Assembly: GCA_005772895.1 (NCBI GenBank)
Contig: SXIH01000058.1
Span: forward strand, 1-64,000
Reading direction: 5' to 3'
Source: Bacteroidota bacterium
GTDB lineage: Bacteria > Bacteroidota > Bacteroidia > 2-12-FULL-35-15
DNA: 64,000 bases
Shown here: positions 43,375 through 51,617 of the stretch, piece after piece
Numbering within the stretch: position 1 is the first letter of the stretch
How the letters are laid out: every line of letters starts with the position of its first letter
The notes under the pieces: model-generated
The model's input: the letters and a program-made list of their open reading frames with translations, nothing else
The model's database searches: none
What the model was told of the DNA's origin: nothing
Program-made: the position numbers and the translations under genes

Positions 43375-44271
43375 ATGAAAATAAAAATAAAAATATCTCT
43401 TTGCGCTGCAATAGTGCTTCTTACCTTAAGAGTGTATGCTCAACCTTGGAGTACTTTAGGAAATGTAATAACAGGAGCGGAATTACTTGGAGCTAACCCA
43501 GGAAGTAGTGGTTCTCTTAGAATAGGAACAATTCCAGCTCTACCAATAACTTTTATAACAAGCAACACTCCGCGTGCACAAATTACAGCAGCGGGCTTAT
43601 TGGGTATAAATACTGGCACACCTAATCAATTGCTTACTGTTAATTCTGGGAATGTAAATGTTCAGGATTTTATTGTTCCGCTTATTCAAAACAATGGTTA
43701 TATGATTGGCAATCAAATGACCATGTGGAGAGGTTCAGCAGGTGATATTCGAAATATTTTTGTTGGAGCATTTGCAGGTGCTGCTAATACAACAGGAAAT
43801 CGTAATACTTTTCTAGGTTGGCAAGCCGGTACAGCAAATACTACAGCAACTCGAAATACATTTTTAGGATTTTCAGCTGGGCAAACTAATACAATTGCTG
43901 AGAATAATACATTTGTTGGTTTTCAAGCAGGATTAAACAATCTTGGGGTCGGGACAGCAACAGCTGATCGCAATACTTTTGTTGGAAGCAATAGTGGATT
44001 TAATAATACAACTGGTCGCGAAAATACTTTTATTGGAAACCTAGCAGGTGCAGGAAATCAAGCTGGAATTTTTAACACTTATTTAGGTTGTTTTACAGCT
44101 ATTAATCTTGCTTTATCTATAAATGCTGATGAAAATACTTTTATTGGGCATGATGCTGGACATGATATTTTAACAGGCGATAGAAATTCAATTTTAGGAG
44201 CCCAAGCAGGTGAGTTTCTTACTACTGGTGAAAATAATTTTATAGGTGGTTATACCGCTGGTCCCCAGTAA
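43375..44271 (+). CDS. Secreted beta-repeat protein, possibly truncated by the RAYT element
   Basis: This 298-residue exported protein has a signal peptide (CAAIVLLTLRVYAQ). From about residue 120 to the end it is made of 15-20 residue repeats of the type GxxAGxxNTTGxxNTFLG. Such repeats in Bacteroidota fibre proteins are normally followed by an S74 chaperone domain or a T9SS sorting domain. Here the frame stops in mid-repeat (GGYTAGPQ), only 51 bases before the left repeat of the RAYT element. The missing C-terminus suggests that the original gene was cut by the insertion, but a naturally short form cannot be excluded. Confidence 0.75.
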   Translation: MKIKIKISLCAAIVLLTLRVYAQPWSTLGNVITGAELLGANPGSSGSLRIGTIPALPITFITSNTPRAQITAAGLLGINTGTPNQLLTVNSGNVNVQDFIVPLIQNNGYMIGNQMTMWRGSAGDIRNIFVGAFAGAANTTGNRNTFLGWQAGTANTTATRNTFLGFSAGQTNTIAENNTFVGFQAGLNNLGVGTATADRNTFVGSNSGFNNTTGRENTFIGNLAGAGNQAGIFNTYLGCFTAINLALSINADENTFIGHDAGHDILTGDRNSILGAQAGEFLTTGENNFIGGYTAGPQ

Positions 44272-44305
44272 GCGCTAAGGTCAATTATACCAACTAAAAA
44301 ATGAA

Positions 44306-44329
44306 GTTACTCGTAGGGTTACTCGTAGG
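44306..44329. repeat. 12-base tandem duplication GTTACTCGTAGG
   Basis: Two perfect adjacent copies (44306-44317 and 44318-44329) lie at the left edge of the RAYT element and overlap its terminal inverted repeat. They may be a footprint of the insertion. Confidence 0.6.
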
Positions 44330-44351
44330 CGCTAGGCTCCGCCTAGTGACA
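44322..44351. repeat. Left 30-base inverted repeat of the RAYT element
   Basis: It is identical to the reverse complement of 44971-45000 and contains the hairpin CTAGGC-tcc-GCCTAG (44332-44346). Confidence 0.9.
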
Positions 44352-44385
44352 AATATTGTTCGTAAGCTCTGCTTACGTATACGGC

Positions 44386-44919
44386 TCACACTCTTTCATC
44401 CAACTTTATCGGTCCATCTTCATTAGCACTACTCATTCTCCATTCAATAGGTTGATTAACAAATCCTGCGTCTACAGGATTGAAATGTATATAATCCACT
44501 TTTTGTTGAATCATTTTTTCACTGTATAAAAAGAAAGGGTGATTATCGTGTTTCCAAAATTGAAAATCTTGTTTTTGTGGGCTAATTTTCCCATAATATT
44601 TGAATTGATGAAGCATCCATTCTTTTCTACTTTCTTGCGGGTTTTCAGATATTGCTTTCAATAATTGTTTTGCAGTGAAGGATTTCATGTCTCTTAATGT
44701 TCCTGAAAGTTCATTGTTTTCTGAATAAGTAATGAAATGAACATGACTTGGCATAATGCAATAACAATAAAGTTTTAAGTTTTTGTTTTTTTGACAATAT
44801 TGAAGACTATCAATTAAAATCTCTTGATATTCTCTTCTGATAAAAACATCAATCCAACCAATCACACTAAATGTGACAAAGTAAAGTCCATTACTATCTG
44901 TTTTGTATTTTTCTGACAT
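44386..44919 (-). CDS. REP-associated tyrosine transposase (RAYT, IS200-like fold)
   Basis: The frame is open from 45012, but the first part would be encoded by the terminal repeat. The ATG at 44919 (MSEKYKTDSNGLYFVTFSVIGW) matches the normal family N-terminus, giving 177 residues. The metal-binding motif MPSHVHFI carries the two His of the HUH site. The catalytic tyrosine is in DYIHFNPVDAGFV, the conserved YIHxNPVxAG motif of RAYTs. RAYTs nick and join single-stranded DNA at REP hairpins and are thought to spread REP sequences. The reading frame is intact, so it may be active. Confidence 0.9.
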   Translation of the reverse strand: MSEKYKTDSNGLYFVTFSVIGWIDVFIRREYQEILIDSLQYCQKNKNLKLYCYCIMPSHVHFITYSENNELSGTLRDMKSFTAKQLLKAISENPQESRKEWMLHQFKYYGKISPQKQDFQFWKHDNHPFFLYSEKMIQQKVDYIHFNPVDAGFVNQPIEWRMSSANEDGPIKLDERV

Positions 44920-44970
44920 AGTCGGTAAAAATAGTAAAATAGGAATTAAGCAGAGCTTAATTTCAAGAAA

Positions 44971-45000
44971 TGTCACTAGGCGGAGCCTAGCGCCTACGAG
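44971..45000. repeat. Right 30-base inverted repeat of the RAYT element
   Basis: It is identical to the reverse complement of 44322-44351 and contains the hairpin CTAGGC-gga-GCCTAG (44976-44990). Confidence 0.9.
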
Positions 45001-45056
45001 ATTACAGCTCAAAAAAACTTACTAGCTATATGAGAATAAAATTGCTATAAATTCAT

Positions 45057-45064
45057 TAGCTTTG
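45057..45064 (+). promoter_or_regulatory. Putative -7 element TAGCTTTG after the RAYT element
   Basis: TAGCTTTG matches TAnnTTTG and lies 38 bases before the ATG at 45103. The -33 region has no TTG at the ideal spacing. It could re-start transcription downstream of the insertion. Confidence 0.4.
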
Positions 45065-45102
45065 TATTAACTTTTAATCATTATAATTTGAAATTAAATA
45101 AG

Positions 45103-46041
45103 ATGAACAAAGGAATCAACGTAAGTACAATAGTTTCAGAATTTAATTTAACGGTTATTGGTAGTACTGATAATCCAATTCTTTATCCAGGCTCTTTAAA
45201 ACAGCATGATAAAAATTCTATTCTATGGACAAAAAGTGTTGAGAATTTAAATCAGATCACTGCCGGATATATTGTTGTTAATTATGAAATTGCTCCTACA
45301 TCCTTGCGTTTAGGCGTTACTTATTTAATTACAGAAGAGAAGCCTCGTTTGGTTTATGCAAAAATTATGAGTAAGTATTTTAATTCGGATGAAGATGAAG
45401 CTTTTCATAATTATGTGGAAGAACATAGAAGAAATCCAAACATAAGAATAAGCGATAATGTATTTATTGGAAAAGATGTGGTGATAGGTGATGGAACATT
45501 GATTCATCCAAACGTAGTTATTCATTCAAGAACAGTACTTGGAAAAAATTGTGTTATAAAAGCACACGTTTCATTGGGAACTGAAGGATTAGGGCTGGAG
45601 TTGGATAAACAAACTGACGAATTTGTAAAATTTCCTCAATTGGGTGGAGTAATATTTGAGGACAATGTAGAAATTGGACCTTGTTCAACCGTTAGACGAT
45701 CGGCATTGGATGATACAATTATCATGTCGGGAACAAAGATTGGTTCCATGGTAAATGTTGGACATAATTGTGTGATTGGTAAAAATTGCATTCTTACTTG
45801 CATGATTGTTACTGCGGGTTCATCTATTATTGGCAACAATGTATTTATGGGTGTAAATTCCATTGTTAAAAACGGAGTAAATATTGGCAATGATGTAACT
45901 ATCGGACAAGGTGCTGTAGTTACTAAAAATGTTCCTGATAATGTTACTTTTGTTGGAAATCCTGCTGAAGATATTAATGATTACAAGCTTTGGTCTTCAA
46001 TCAAAAAGAAATTAATAAACATGTATAAAGGTGAACTCTAA
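45103..46041 (+). CDS. LpxD-like left-handed beta-helix acyltransferase
   Basis: This 312-residue protein starts at the ATG 45103; a TTG 15 bases earlier is the less likely start. The N-terminal part (about 1-95) resembles the uridine-binding domain of LpxD. Hexapeptide repeats then run from about 105 to 290, with FPQLGGVIFEDNVEIG and NVGHNCVIGKNCIL, where the His fits the LpxD catalytic base. LpxD adds a hydroxyacyl chain to the free amino group of a UDP-glucosamine derivative. Its place inside a glycosyltransferase cluster, away from lpxA and lpxC, suggests that it acylates an amino sugar of the surface glycan rather than lipid A. Its last 11 bases overlap the next gene. Confidence 0.8.
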   Translation: MNKGINVSTIVSEFNLTVIGSTDNPILYPGSLKQHDKNSILWTKSVENLNQITAGYIVVNYEIAPTSLRLGVTYLITEEKPRLVYAKIMSKYFNSDEDEAFHNYVEEHRRNPNIRISDNVFIGKDVVIGDGTLIHPNVVIHSRTVLGKNCVIKAHVSLGTEGLGLELDKQTDEFVKFPQLGGVIFEDNVEIGPCSTVRRSALDDTIIMSGTKIGSMVNVGHNCVIGKNCILTCMIVTAGSSIIGNNVFMGVNSIVKNGVNIGNDVTIGQGAVVTKNVPDNVTFVGNPAEDINDYKLWSSIKKKLINMYKGEL

Positions 46042-47320
46042 AAAAGTAGTTCTATTAAATTATTATTTTCCTCCAAACACTGGAGTTGGCGGTAGAAGGT
46101 GGCTAAAGTTGTGTAAATATCTTTCCCAAAAAAATGTAGAAGTAACTGTTTTTACTCCTGAAAAGTTCATTCTAAAAAATCAACCTTCATGGCAGAATGA
46201 AGTTAATCATATCAAAAATTTAAAAGTAATAGAAGTCAAGGACTCTTATCCCAAAATTTTACTTGGTGTTCCTGCAAATTTTATTGAAAAATTAAAGTAT
46301 AAGCTCTCTGATATTTTTGTTGATATTTTTGCAAAAGGAAATAAGTACGATGCTTCAACTTTTTGGAATCCAATTGTCCAAAATCAAGTAAAAAAATATT
46401 TAATTGAGAATAAAATTGATAATCTCATTGTTTCAGGCACTCCTTTTAATTATTTTTATTTTGCTGCACAATTAAAGCAAGAATTGCCAAATCTTAATCT
46501 GGTATTGGATTTTCGGGATTTGTGGATTGACTCAATGGGTAGTTTTGGAGAAAATGTCAGGAAGTTTCAATCAAAAAAACGATATGAATTAGAATGTGAG
46601 TACGAACAATTTTCAATTGAACATTCCAATCATATTTTATGTGCATCAACCGATATTCATGATATTCTTTCTAGTAAATACAAAACTTTTAAAGATAAAT
46701 TTCATGTGATTAATAATGGATTTGATCCACAGGATGTTTTTATTTCGAATGATAGTAATTCTTCTATCTATCAATCTAATAAGAAAAGTGTAATTTTAAA
46801 TATTGGATCCATCAATTGTTCTCGATATTTCTATACTTATTTTATAAATGCTTTGTCTGAAATTAAATCTATTAACTCGGAGCTATATCATTCAATTGAA
46901 TTTAATTTTTATGGAAATACAAATCTTCAGTTTGAGAACGATGTAAAAGCTGCGAATATTGATGCTATTCGTTTTTATGGAAAAGTAGGGACAGATGAAG
47001 TTAAAAATATACTAAAAGCAGCCGATATGGTGCTTTACATTAAAAGAGAAGAGGAGCTAGTGAACAGTTTTGGAAGTAAATTTTTTGAATATTTATGTGC
47101 GCGAAAATATATTTTGATATTAAGTCCAAAAGGAAAAGTAACGGAATATATCTCCAATAATTCAATAGGTTTTGTTATGCAAAAGGAAACTGTATGGAAC
47201 GATTTGGTAAAAGCACTAAATGATTTCAGAAACGGAGTTATTAAGTTTAATCATACTCTAGATATTTCTGAGTTTTCTTGTGATACAATTTCTAAAAGAG
47301 TAAATTCACTGTTGAAATAG
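46031..47320 (+). CDS. GT4-like glycosyltransferase
   Basis: This 429-residue GT-B type protein starts at a GTG inside the end of the acyltransferase gene, so translation is probably coupled. The N-terminus KVVLLNYYFPPNTGVGGRRWLKLCKYLSQKN is typical of GT4-like enzymes handling amino sugars. GYTFGSKF-type C-terminal motifs are replaced by LVNSFGSKFFEYLCARKYILILSPKG, and a classical E-x7-E is not clear. It probably transfers a sugar during glycan assembly. The transcript ends at the hairpin at 47375-47426. Confidence 0.83.
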   Translation: MNSKKVVLLNYYFPPNTGVGGRRWLKLCKYLSQKNVEVTVFTPEKFILKNQPSWQNEVNHIKNLKVIEVKDSYPKILLGVPANFIEKLKYKLSDIFVDIFAKGNKYDASTFWNPIVQNQVKKYLIENKIDNLIVSGTPFNYFYFAAQLKQELPNLNLVLDFRDLWIDSMGSFGENVRKFQSKKRYELECEYEQFSIEHSNHILCASTDIHDILSSKYKTFKDKFHVINNGFDPQDVFISNDSNSSIYQSNKKSVILNIGSINCSRYFYTYFINALSEIKSINSELYHSIEFNFYGNTNLQFENDVKAANIDAIRFYGKVGTDEVKNILKAADMVLYIKREEELVNSFGSKFFEYLCARKYILILSPKGKVTEYISNNSIGFVMQKETVWNDLVKALNDFRNGVIKFNHTLDISEFSCDTISKRVNSLLK

Positions 47321-47341
47321 TGTTCGTAGCTTAATAAATTC

Positions 47342-47445
47342 AGCCGCAGATTTGCAGATTTTTCTGTGTGCTTAAATTTTGGCTGATTCTTTATGAATCA
47401 AAGTAATCAGCCAAAATTATTTTTTTAATCTGATAATCTGCGGCT
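47342..47445 (+). terminator. Nested hairpin with terminator core
   Basis: The inner stem AATTTTGGCTGATT (47375-47388) pairs perfectly with AATCAGCCAAAATT (47405-47418) and is followed by a run of seven T, a good rho-independent terminator for the plus strand. An outer stem surrounds it: AGCCGCAGATT (47342-47352) pairs with AATCTGCGGCT (47435-47445), and CAGATT pairs with AATCTG further in. The outer arms, with repeated GCAGATT words, resemble short interspersed elements, so a small repeat may have supplied the terminator. Confidence 0.7.
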
Positions 47446-47516
47446 AAAAAACCACTGCGATTTGTTTTCTTTATTAAGTCCTATTTTAGTAATTTAGCCT
47501 CAAATTAGCTTCTTTA

Positions 47517-48719
47517 ATGAAATCCAATTCTACCCCTTCAATACTAATCACTGTTAATGCACCTGGATTTAATATTGAAAATCCAACTTCTGCTGTTGCT
47601 AATTATGTGAAAATATTCATTGAATGCATCAAGAAAGAAGGAATGACAGTTGACTTTTCTCCAACTTCTAATGATTCTTTTGTTACTACAAATAACAATA
47701 CCGGTCAGAGCAGTCTTTCTAAAAAATTAAAACAAATTTTCAAAAAACAATTTCCATTTCTTTATCATTCATTGGTATTGAATCGTTTATTTTCGTTTCA
47801 AAACCGACAAGTTGAGTTGTTGAAAAATAAAAAGTACGACTTAGTAATTGAATTTTATTCTTTGGGCTCTGAGATTGGTCCGAAATTGAAACAATTCAGC
47901 GGGTCAAAGTATCTGATGATCTATGATTGTCCGGTTTTATTGCAATTCAAAGAAATGTATCATACATCCACTGTTTACGATAATAAAATTGCCAAAGCAC
48001 AATTGAATTCAGTTGAAGCAGCTGATTATGTTTTATGCTATTCCGATTCTGTTAAAAAACACATTGAACAAAATTCTCCTTCGCAAAAAAACTTTTTTAT
48101 TCTCCCATCTATTGTTTGGAAAGATGTTGTTGTAAAAGAAAAAGTTCAATCCGATGAAATAGTTATTGGATTTGTAGGTTCTTTTTTAATCTGGCATAAA
48201 ATTCCTTTATTGCTTAAGGCTTTTGAACAAATTGCAAGTGAATATTCAAATGCTAAATTGCTGTTGGTTGGTTATGGAGAAGAGTGGAATTATGTTCATG
48301 AACTTAGAGAAAAAAGTATTTATAAAGAGCGAATAAAACTTACTGGTTTTGTTTCAGAGCAAGAGTTGGAGGAATATAAAAACACTTTTTCAATTGGTAT
48401 TATGCCTGGCTCTAACTGGTATGGTAGTCCTTTAAAACTTTTCGAATACGCACAAAGCATGATTCCAATTATTGCTCCTTCTAGTCCTGTTGTTAAAGAT
48501 TTATTTAGAGATAAAGATGCTGTTCTGTTTATTGATGAGAATAACGAATTGAATTCAATTGTTAAGAATATTAAATTATTAATTGAAGATAAAGTTTTAG
48601 CAAAAAAAATAGCACAAAATGCATTCAATTTATTGAATGGAGAATATTCAAAAGAGCAGCACATGAATAAATTTAGCGCTTTGGTTAAAAAGATATTATC
48701 AGATGGAAATAAAGGATAA
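47517..48719 (+). CDS. GT4 family glycosyltransferase
   Basis: This 400-residue GT-B enzyme has a C-terminal donor domain with IVIGFVGSFLIWHKIPLLLKAFEQI, LLLVGYGEEWNYV and GIMPGSNWYGSPLKLFEYAQSMIPIIAPSSP. In the last of these, Glu of LFEYAQ sits where the second Glu of E-x7-E stands. It starts a new transcription unit after the nested hairpin. Its final 17 bases overlap the next gene, so the two are co-translated. The sugar specificity is unknown. Confidence 0.86.
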   Translation: MKSNSTPSILITVNAPGFNIENPTSAVANYVKIFIECIKKEGMTVDFSPTSNDSFVTTNNNTGQSSLSKKLKQIFKKQFPFLYHSLVLNRLFSFQNRQVELLKNKKYDLVIEFYSLGSEIGPKLKQFSGSKYLMIYDCPVLLQFKEMYHTSTVYDNKIAKAQLNSVEAADYVLCYSDSVKKHIEQNSPSQKNFFILPSIVWKDVVVKEKVQSDEIVIGFVGSFLIWHKIPLLLKAFEQIASEYSNAKLLLVGYGEEWNYVHELREKSIYKERIKLTGFVSEQELEEYKNTFSIGIMPGSNWYGSPLKLFEYAQSMIPIIAPSSPVVKDLFRDKDAVLFIDENNELNSIVKNIKLLIEDKVLAKKIAQNAFNLLNGEYSKEQHMNKFSALVKKILSDGNKG

Positions 48720-49707
48720 TTCATTGGTTCAGAAGCACGTCCCGATTTTAGATGCTCTAAGAGCTATTGCTGCTTTATCTGTTTGTTTTTTTCATTTTAT
48801 TTGTACTGTAACAGGATTCATTAGTTCAAAACCTATTTTGGATATTTTTTCTCATGGACATTATGGAGTGCAAATGTTTTTTGTCATTTCTGGTTTTGTT
48901 ATTCCTTGGTCATTATATCATTCTTCTTATAAGCTTAAAAATTATTTCACATTTGCTGTTAAGCGTATTATTCGATTAGAACCACTCTATATTGTTTCCT
49001 TAGCATTGGCAATTACTCATACTTATTTACGGGCAATGAGTCCACATTACAATGGATTAGATATTACACCTTCCATTAAACAAATTTTATTGCACATCGG
49101 ATATTTAATTCCATTTTTTAGTGATCAAACTTGGATACGACCGGTTTACTGGACATTAGCAATTGAGTTTCAATATTATTTAGCCATAGGATTAATGTTT
49201 CCTTTGATTGCCAACAAGAAAATTGCTTTGCGAATAACTAGTTATGTGGTATTGTTATCAGGTGCTTTTTTTACCAGTAAATTTCTTCCTTATTTCTTAC
49301 CTTCTTTTATATTTGGTATTGCACTTTGTTTGTACAAAACAAAAATGATTGGTTGGATAGAGTTGTCTCTTTTAACTCTTGCTGCAGCAATTGAAATGCT
49401 TGTTTTCCACACTTTTGGAACATTTGCATTTTCATCTTTTGCTTTTTTAGCCATTTTGTTTTTTACAAATTATAAAAATAAAATCTTGACCTTTTTTGGA
49501 AATATTTCTTATTCAATTTACTTATTTCATAGTTTAACAGGTTTGGTGTTTTTAAATTACATTTCTCATAGTGTAGTCAATCCTTTTTATAAATTTATTA
49601 TGATTATAGTTGCATTAGGAATAACTACATTGTGCTCATATTTGGCTTACCGATTTGTGGAATTGCCTTCTAAACTGCTTTCATCAAAAATAAAATTCAA
49701 AAAATGA
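48703..49707 (+). CDS. Acyltransferase 3 family membrane protein (OafA/NodX-like)
   Basis: This 334-residue membrane protein has about ten helices. The motif LDALRAIAALSVCFFHF near residue 12 contains the conserved Arg and His, and YGVQMFFVISGFVI follows. Acyltransferase-3 proteins O-acylate carbohydrates at the membrane, typically adding acetyl groups to O-antigen or exopolysaccharide. No extra SGNH domain is attached, so this is the stand-alone type. It overlaps the GT4 genes on both sides (17 and 4 bases). Confidence 0.9.
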   Translation: MEIKDNSLVQKHVPILDALRAIAALSVCFFHFICTVTGFISSKPILDIFSHGHYGVQMFFVISGFVIPWSLYHSSYKLKNYFTFAVKRIIRLEPLYIVSLALAITHTYLRAMSPHYNGLDITPSIKQILLHIGYLIPFFSDQTWIRPVYWTLAIEFQYYLAIGLMFPLIANKKIALRITSYVVLLSGAFFTSKFLPYFLPSFIFGIALCLYKTKMIGWIELSLLTLAAAIEMLVFHTFGTFAFSSFAFLAILFFTNYKNKILTFFGNISYSIYLFHSLTGLVFLNYISHSVVNPFYKFIMIIVALGITTLCSYLAYRFVELPSKLLSSKIKFKK

Positions 49708-50831
49708 GAATTGCTTTATTAACAGATGGTATTTACCCTTATGTTATTGGTGGGATGCAAAAACATTCGTTTTACCTTGCCAAGTATTTTGCAATTCATA
49801 AAATAGAAGTAGACCTTTATCACACAGCTAAAAATTCAGAAGAAGCTCATTCATTGAATTGTTTTACCGAAGAAGAAAAAAAGTATATCAACTCTTTTGT
49901 TATTCCTTTTCCTAAATTAGATAAACTTCCCGGACATTATATTCGTGAATCTTATGCTTATTCTTCTGCAATTTATGATGAACTAAAAAGAAATAAACCA
50001 GTTGATTTTATTTATGTGCAAGGATTTTGTGGAATGAAATTGTTGGAGAATAAAAGAGAATTAAACATTCCTGTTAGCGTTAATTTTCACGGACTGGAAA
50101 TGTTTCAAAAGGCAGCAAATTTCAAATCGAAATTAGAGCAATACCTTTTTAAGCGACCGGTTTTAAGATCATTGAGAAGTGCAGATATTGTTTTTTCTTT
50201 GGGTGGAAAATTAACAGACATATTAATTGATGTAAGAATTCCGAAAAACAAAATTATTCAAATTCCTATTGGTATTGATGAAAGCTGGATTAAGAAAGAG
50301 GAAATAAAGCCTTATTCAAAAATTAAGTTTTTGTTTATTGGCAGATACGAAAGAAGAAAAGGAATTGAAGAATTAACAAAAGTTTTAAAAGCTTTGGAAG
50401 GGAATACCAATTTTGATTTTGAGTTTATTGGTGCTATTCCCAAAGACAAACAACTATCTGCTTCTAACATTCATTACCATGGAAGTATTTCAGATGTCAA
50501 TAAAATAAAAGAGATAGTCTCCAAAGCGGATGTATTGGTTTGTCCAAGTTACAGCGAAGGAATGCCAACCGTAATTTTGGAAGCAATGGCTTCAGGCTTA
50601 GCTATTATAGCAAGTGATGTGGGAGCAGTGAATGAAGAAGTTGATTCGAAAAATGGGATATTGATAGAGGCGGGAGATATAAACGGACTGAGGAAAAGTA
50701 TAGAAGAATTCATCAAAATGCCTCAGGAAAAGCTTTTGGAAATGAAGCAGCATTCTATCCAGAAAATAAAGAAGGGATTTCTTTGGGAGGATGTGATTTT
50801 GAGGACGATTGAAGAAATAAACAAGGAATAA
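49704..50831 (+). CDS. GT4 family glycosyltransferase
   Basis: This 375-residue retaining GT-B transferase has an N-terminal LLTDGIYPYVIGGMQKHSFYLAKYF with the acceptor-side GG motif. The C-terminal SYSEGMPTVILEAMASGLAIIASDVGAVNEEV holds the E-x7-E signature. KFLFIGRYERRKGIEEL marks the start of the donor domain. It begins at an ATGA overlap with the acyltransferase gene. It is the last gene before a promoter-like element that opens the DUF4956/VTC/CotH group. Confidence 0.92.
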   Translation: MRIALLTDGIYPYVIGGMQKHSFYLAKYFAIHKIEVDLYHTAKNSEEAHSLNCFTEEEKKYINSFVIPFPKLDKLPGHYIRESYAYSSAIYDELKRNKPVDFIYVQGFCGMKLLENKRELNIPVSVNFHGLEMFQKAANFKSKLEQYLFKRPVLRSLRSADIVFSLGGKLTDILIDVRIPKNKIIQIPIGIDESWIKKEEIKPYSKIKFLFIGRYERRKGIEELTKVLKALEGNTNFDFEFIGAIPKDKQLSASNIHYHGSISDVNKIKEIVSKADVLVCPSYSEGMPTVILEAMASGLAIIASDVGAVNEEVDSKNGILIEAGDINGLRKSIEEFIKMPQEKLLEMKQHSIQKIKKGFLWEDVILRTIEEINKE

Positions 50832-50883
50832 GAACTGGTCTGAAACAATTGATTATTACCAAGTAAAATTCCCATATTTTCAT

Positions 50884-50891
50884 TAGATTTG
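50884..50891 (+). promoter_or_regulatory. Putative -7 element TAGATTTG for the DUF4956/VTC/CotH group
   Basis: TAGATTTG matches TAnnTTTG and lies 24 bases before the ATG at 50916, in the 84-base gap. The -33 region has no TTG at a suitable distance. Confidence 0.45.
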
Positions 50892-50915
50892 TATAGGTTT
50901 TAAACATTAATCTAT

Positions 50916-51599
50916 ATGAACGAAATAAAAGCATTTTTAATAGATAATTTGTCGGGTTTTTCCCCAAAAGCCATTCCGGGCTTTATTTTTAGCTTTATTG
51001 TTTGTGCTGTATTAGCCTTTATACTAGGAAAAATCTATGTTCGGTTTGGTAATTCCTTGTCTAATCGTAAGTCTTTTGCCCGCAATTTCATTGTTTTGGC
51101 AATTACTACCATGTTTATCATTTCTGTTGTAAAGTCTTCTTTAGCCTTATCATTAGGTTTGGTTGGAGCTCTTTCCATAGTTCGTTTCAGAGCGGCTATA
51201 AAGGAACCAGAAGAACTAACCTATTTATTTCTGACAATAGCTATAGGTTTGGGCTGTGGGGCAGGATTAACAGTGCTAACAGTAGTAGCTTTCATAGGAT
51301 TTGTAATTGTCATCTTTTTTACAAATCGTTATCAAAAGAGTGTTGAATCACAGAATTTGTATTTAACTATATCTAGTAATCAACCTCAGGTAATCGATTT
51401 GAAAAACATTGTTGAAACGCTTAAAAAATACTGCTCCGGAATTAAGCTCAAACGAACAGATGAAAGTCCGGCTGCCATAGAAGCCTCTTTTTTTGTAGAA
51501 TTTGACGATTTTGAAAAACTAGAGCAAGCAAAAGCCGATTTAAAAAACATTCACTCATCTATAAACATTACGTTTATGGATAATACCCGCGATTTTTAA
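50916..51599 (+). CDS. DUF4956 family membrane protein
   Basis: This 227-residue protein has about four membrane helices between residues 20 and 140. The conserved stretch is SLALSLGLVGALSIVRFRAAIKEPEELTYLFLTIAIGLGCGAG. The cytoplasmic C-terminal part (about 145-227) is a small ferredoxin-like domain. DUF4956 proteins are regularly encoded beside VTC-domain polymerases and CotH-type kinases, as here. Their biochemical role is unknown; a membrane partner of the VTC protein is a reasonable guess. Confidence 0.9.
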   Translation: MNEIKAFLIDNLSGFSPKAIPGFIFSFIVCAVLAFILGKIYVRFGNSLSNRKSFARNFIVLAITTMFIISVVKSSLALSLGLVGALSIVRFRAAIKEPEELTYLFLTIAIGLGCGAGLTVLTVVAFIGFVIVIFFTNRYQKSVESQNLYLTISSNQPQVIDLKNIVETLKKYCSGIKLKRTDESPAAIEASFFVEFDDFEKLEQAKADLKNIHSSINITFMDNTRDF

Positions 51600-51617
51600 T
51601 TTAAAAATTACTTTCAG

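Larger units (their letters stand above)
44322..45000 (-). mobile_element. RAYT element: REP-associated tyrosine transposase with paired REP hairpins
   Basis: This 679-base unit is bounded by a perfect 30-base inverted repeat (44322-44351 and 44971-45000). Each repeat contains the palindrome CTAGGC-NNN-GCCTAG. Just inside lies a second hairpin type: CGTAAGC-tct-GCTTACG (44361-44377) on the left and AATTAAGC-aga-GCTTAATT (44944-44962) on the right. Between them is one IS200-like transposase gene on the minus strand. The mirror-image REP pairs are the classical surroundings of RAYT genes. The element separates the truncated-looking fibre gene from the LpxD-like gene. Confidence 0.85.

Noticed and set aside
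44920-45012. Upstream extension of the RAYT gene to 45012
   Set aside because: The extra residues are encoded by the REP hairpin and inverted repeat; the family N-terminus begins at the ATG 44919.
48320-48724. 134-residue minus-strand frame opposite the GT4 and acyltransferase genes
   Set aside because: It lies wholly inside two well-supported plus-strand genes and resembles no known protein.
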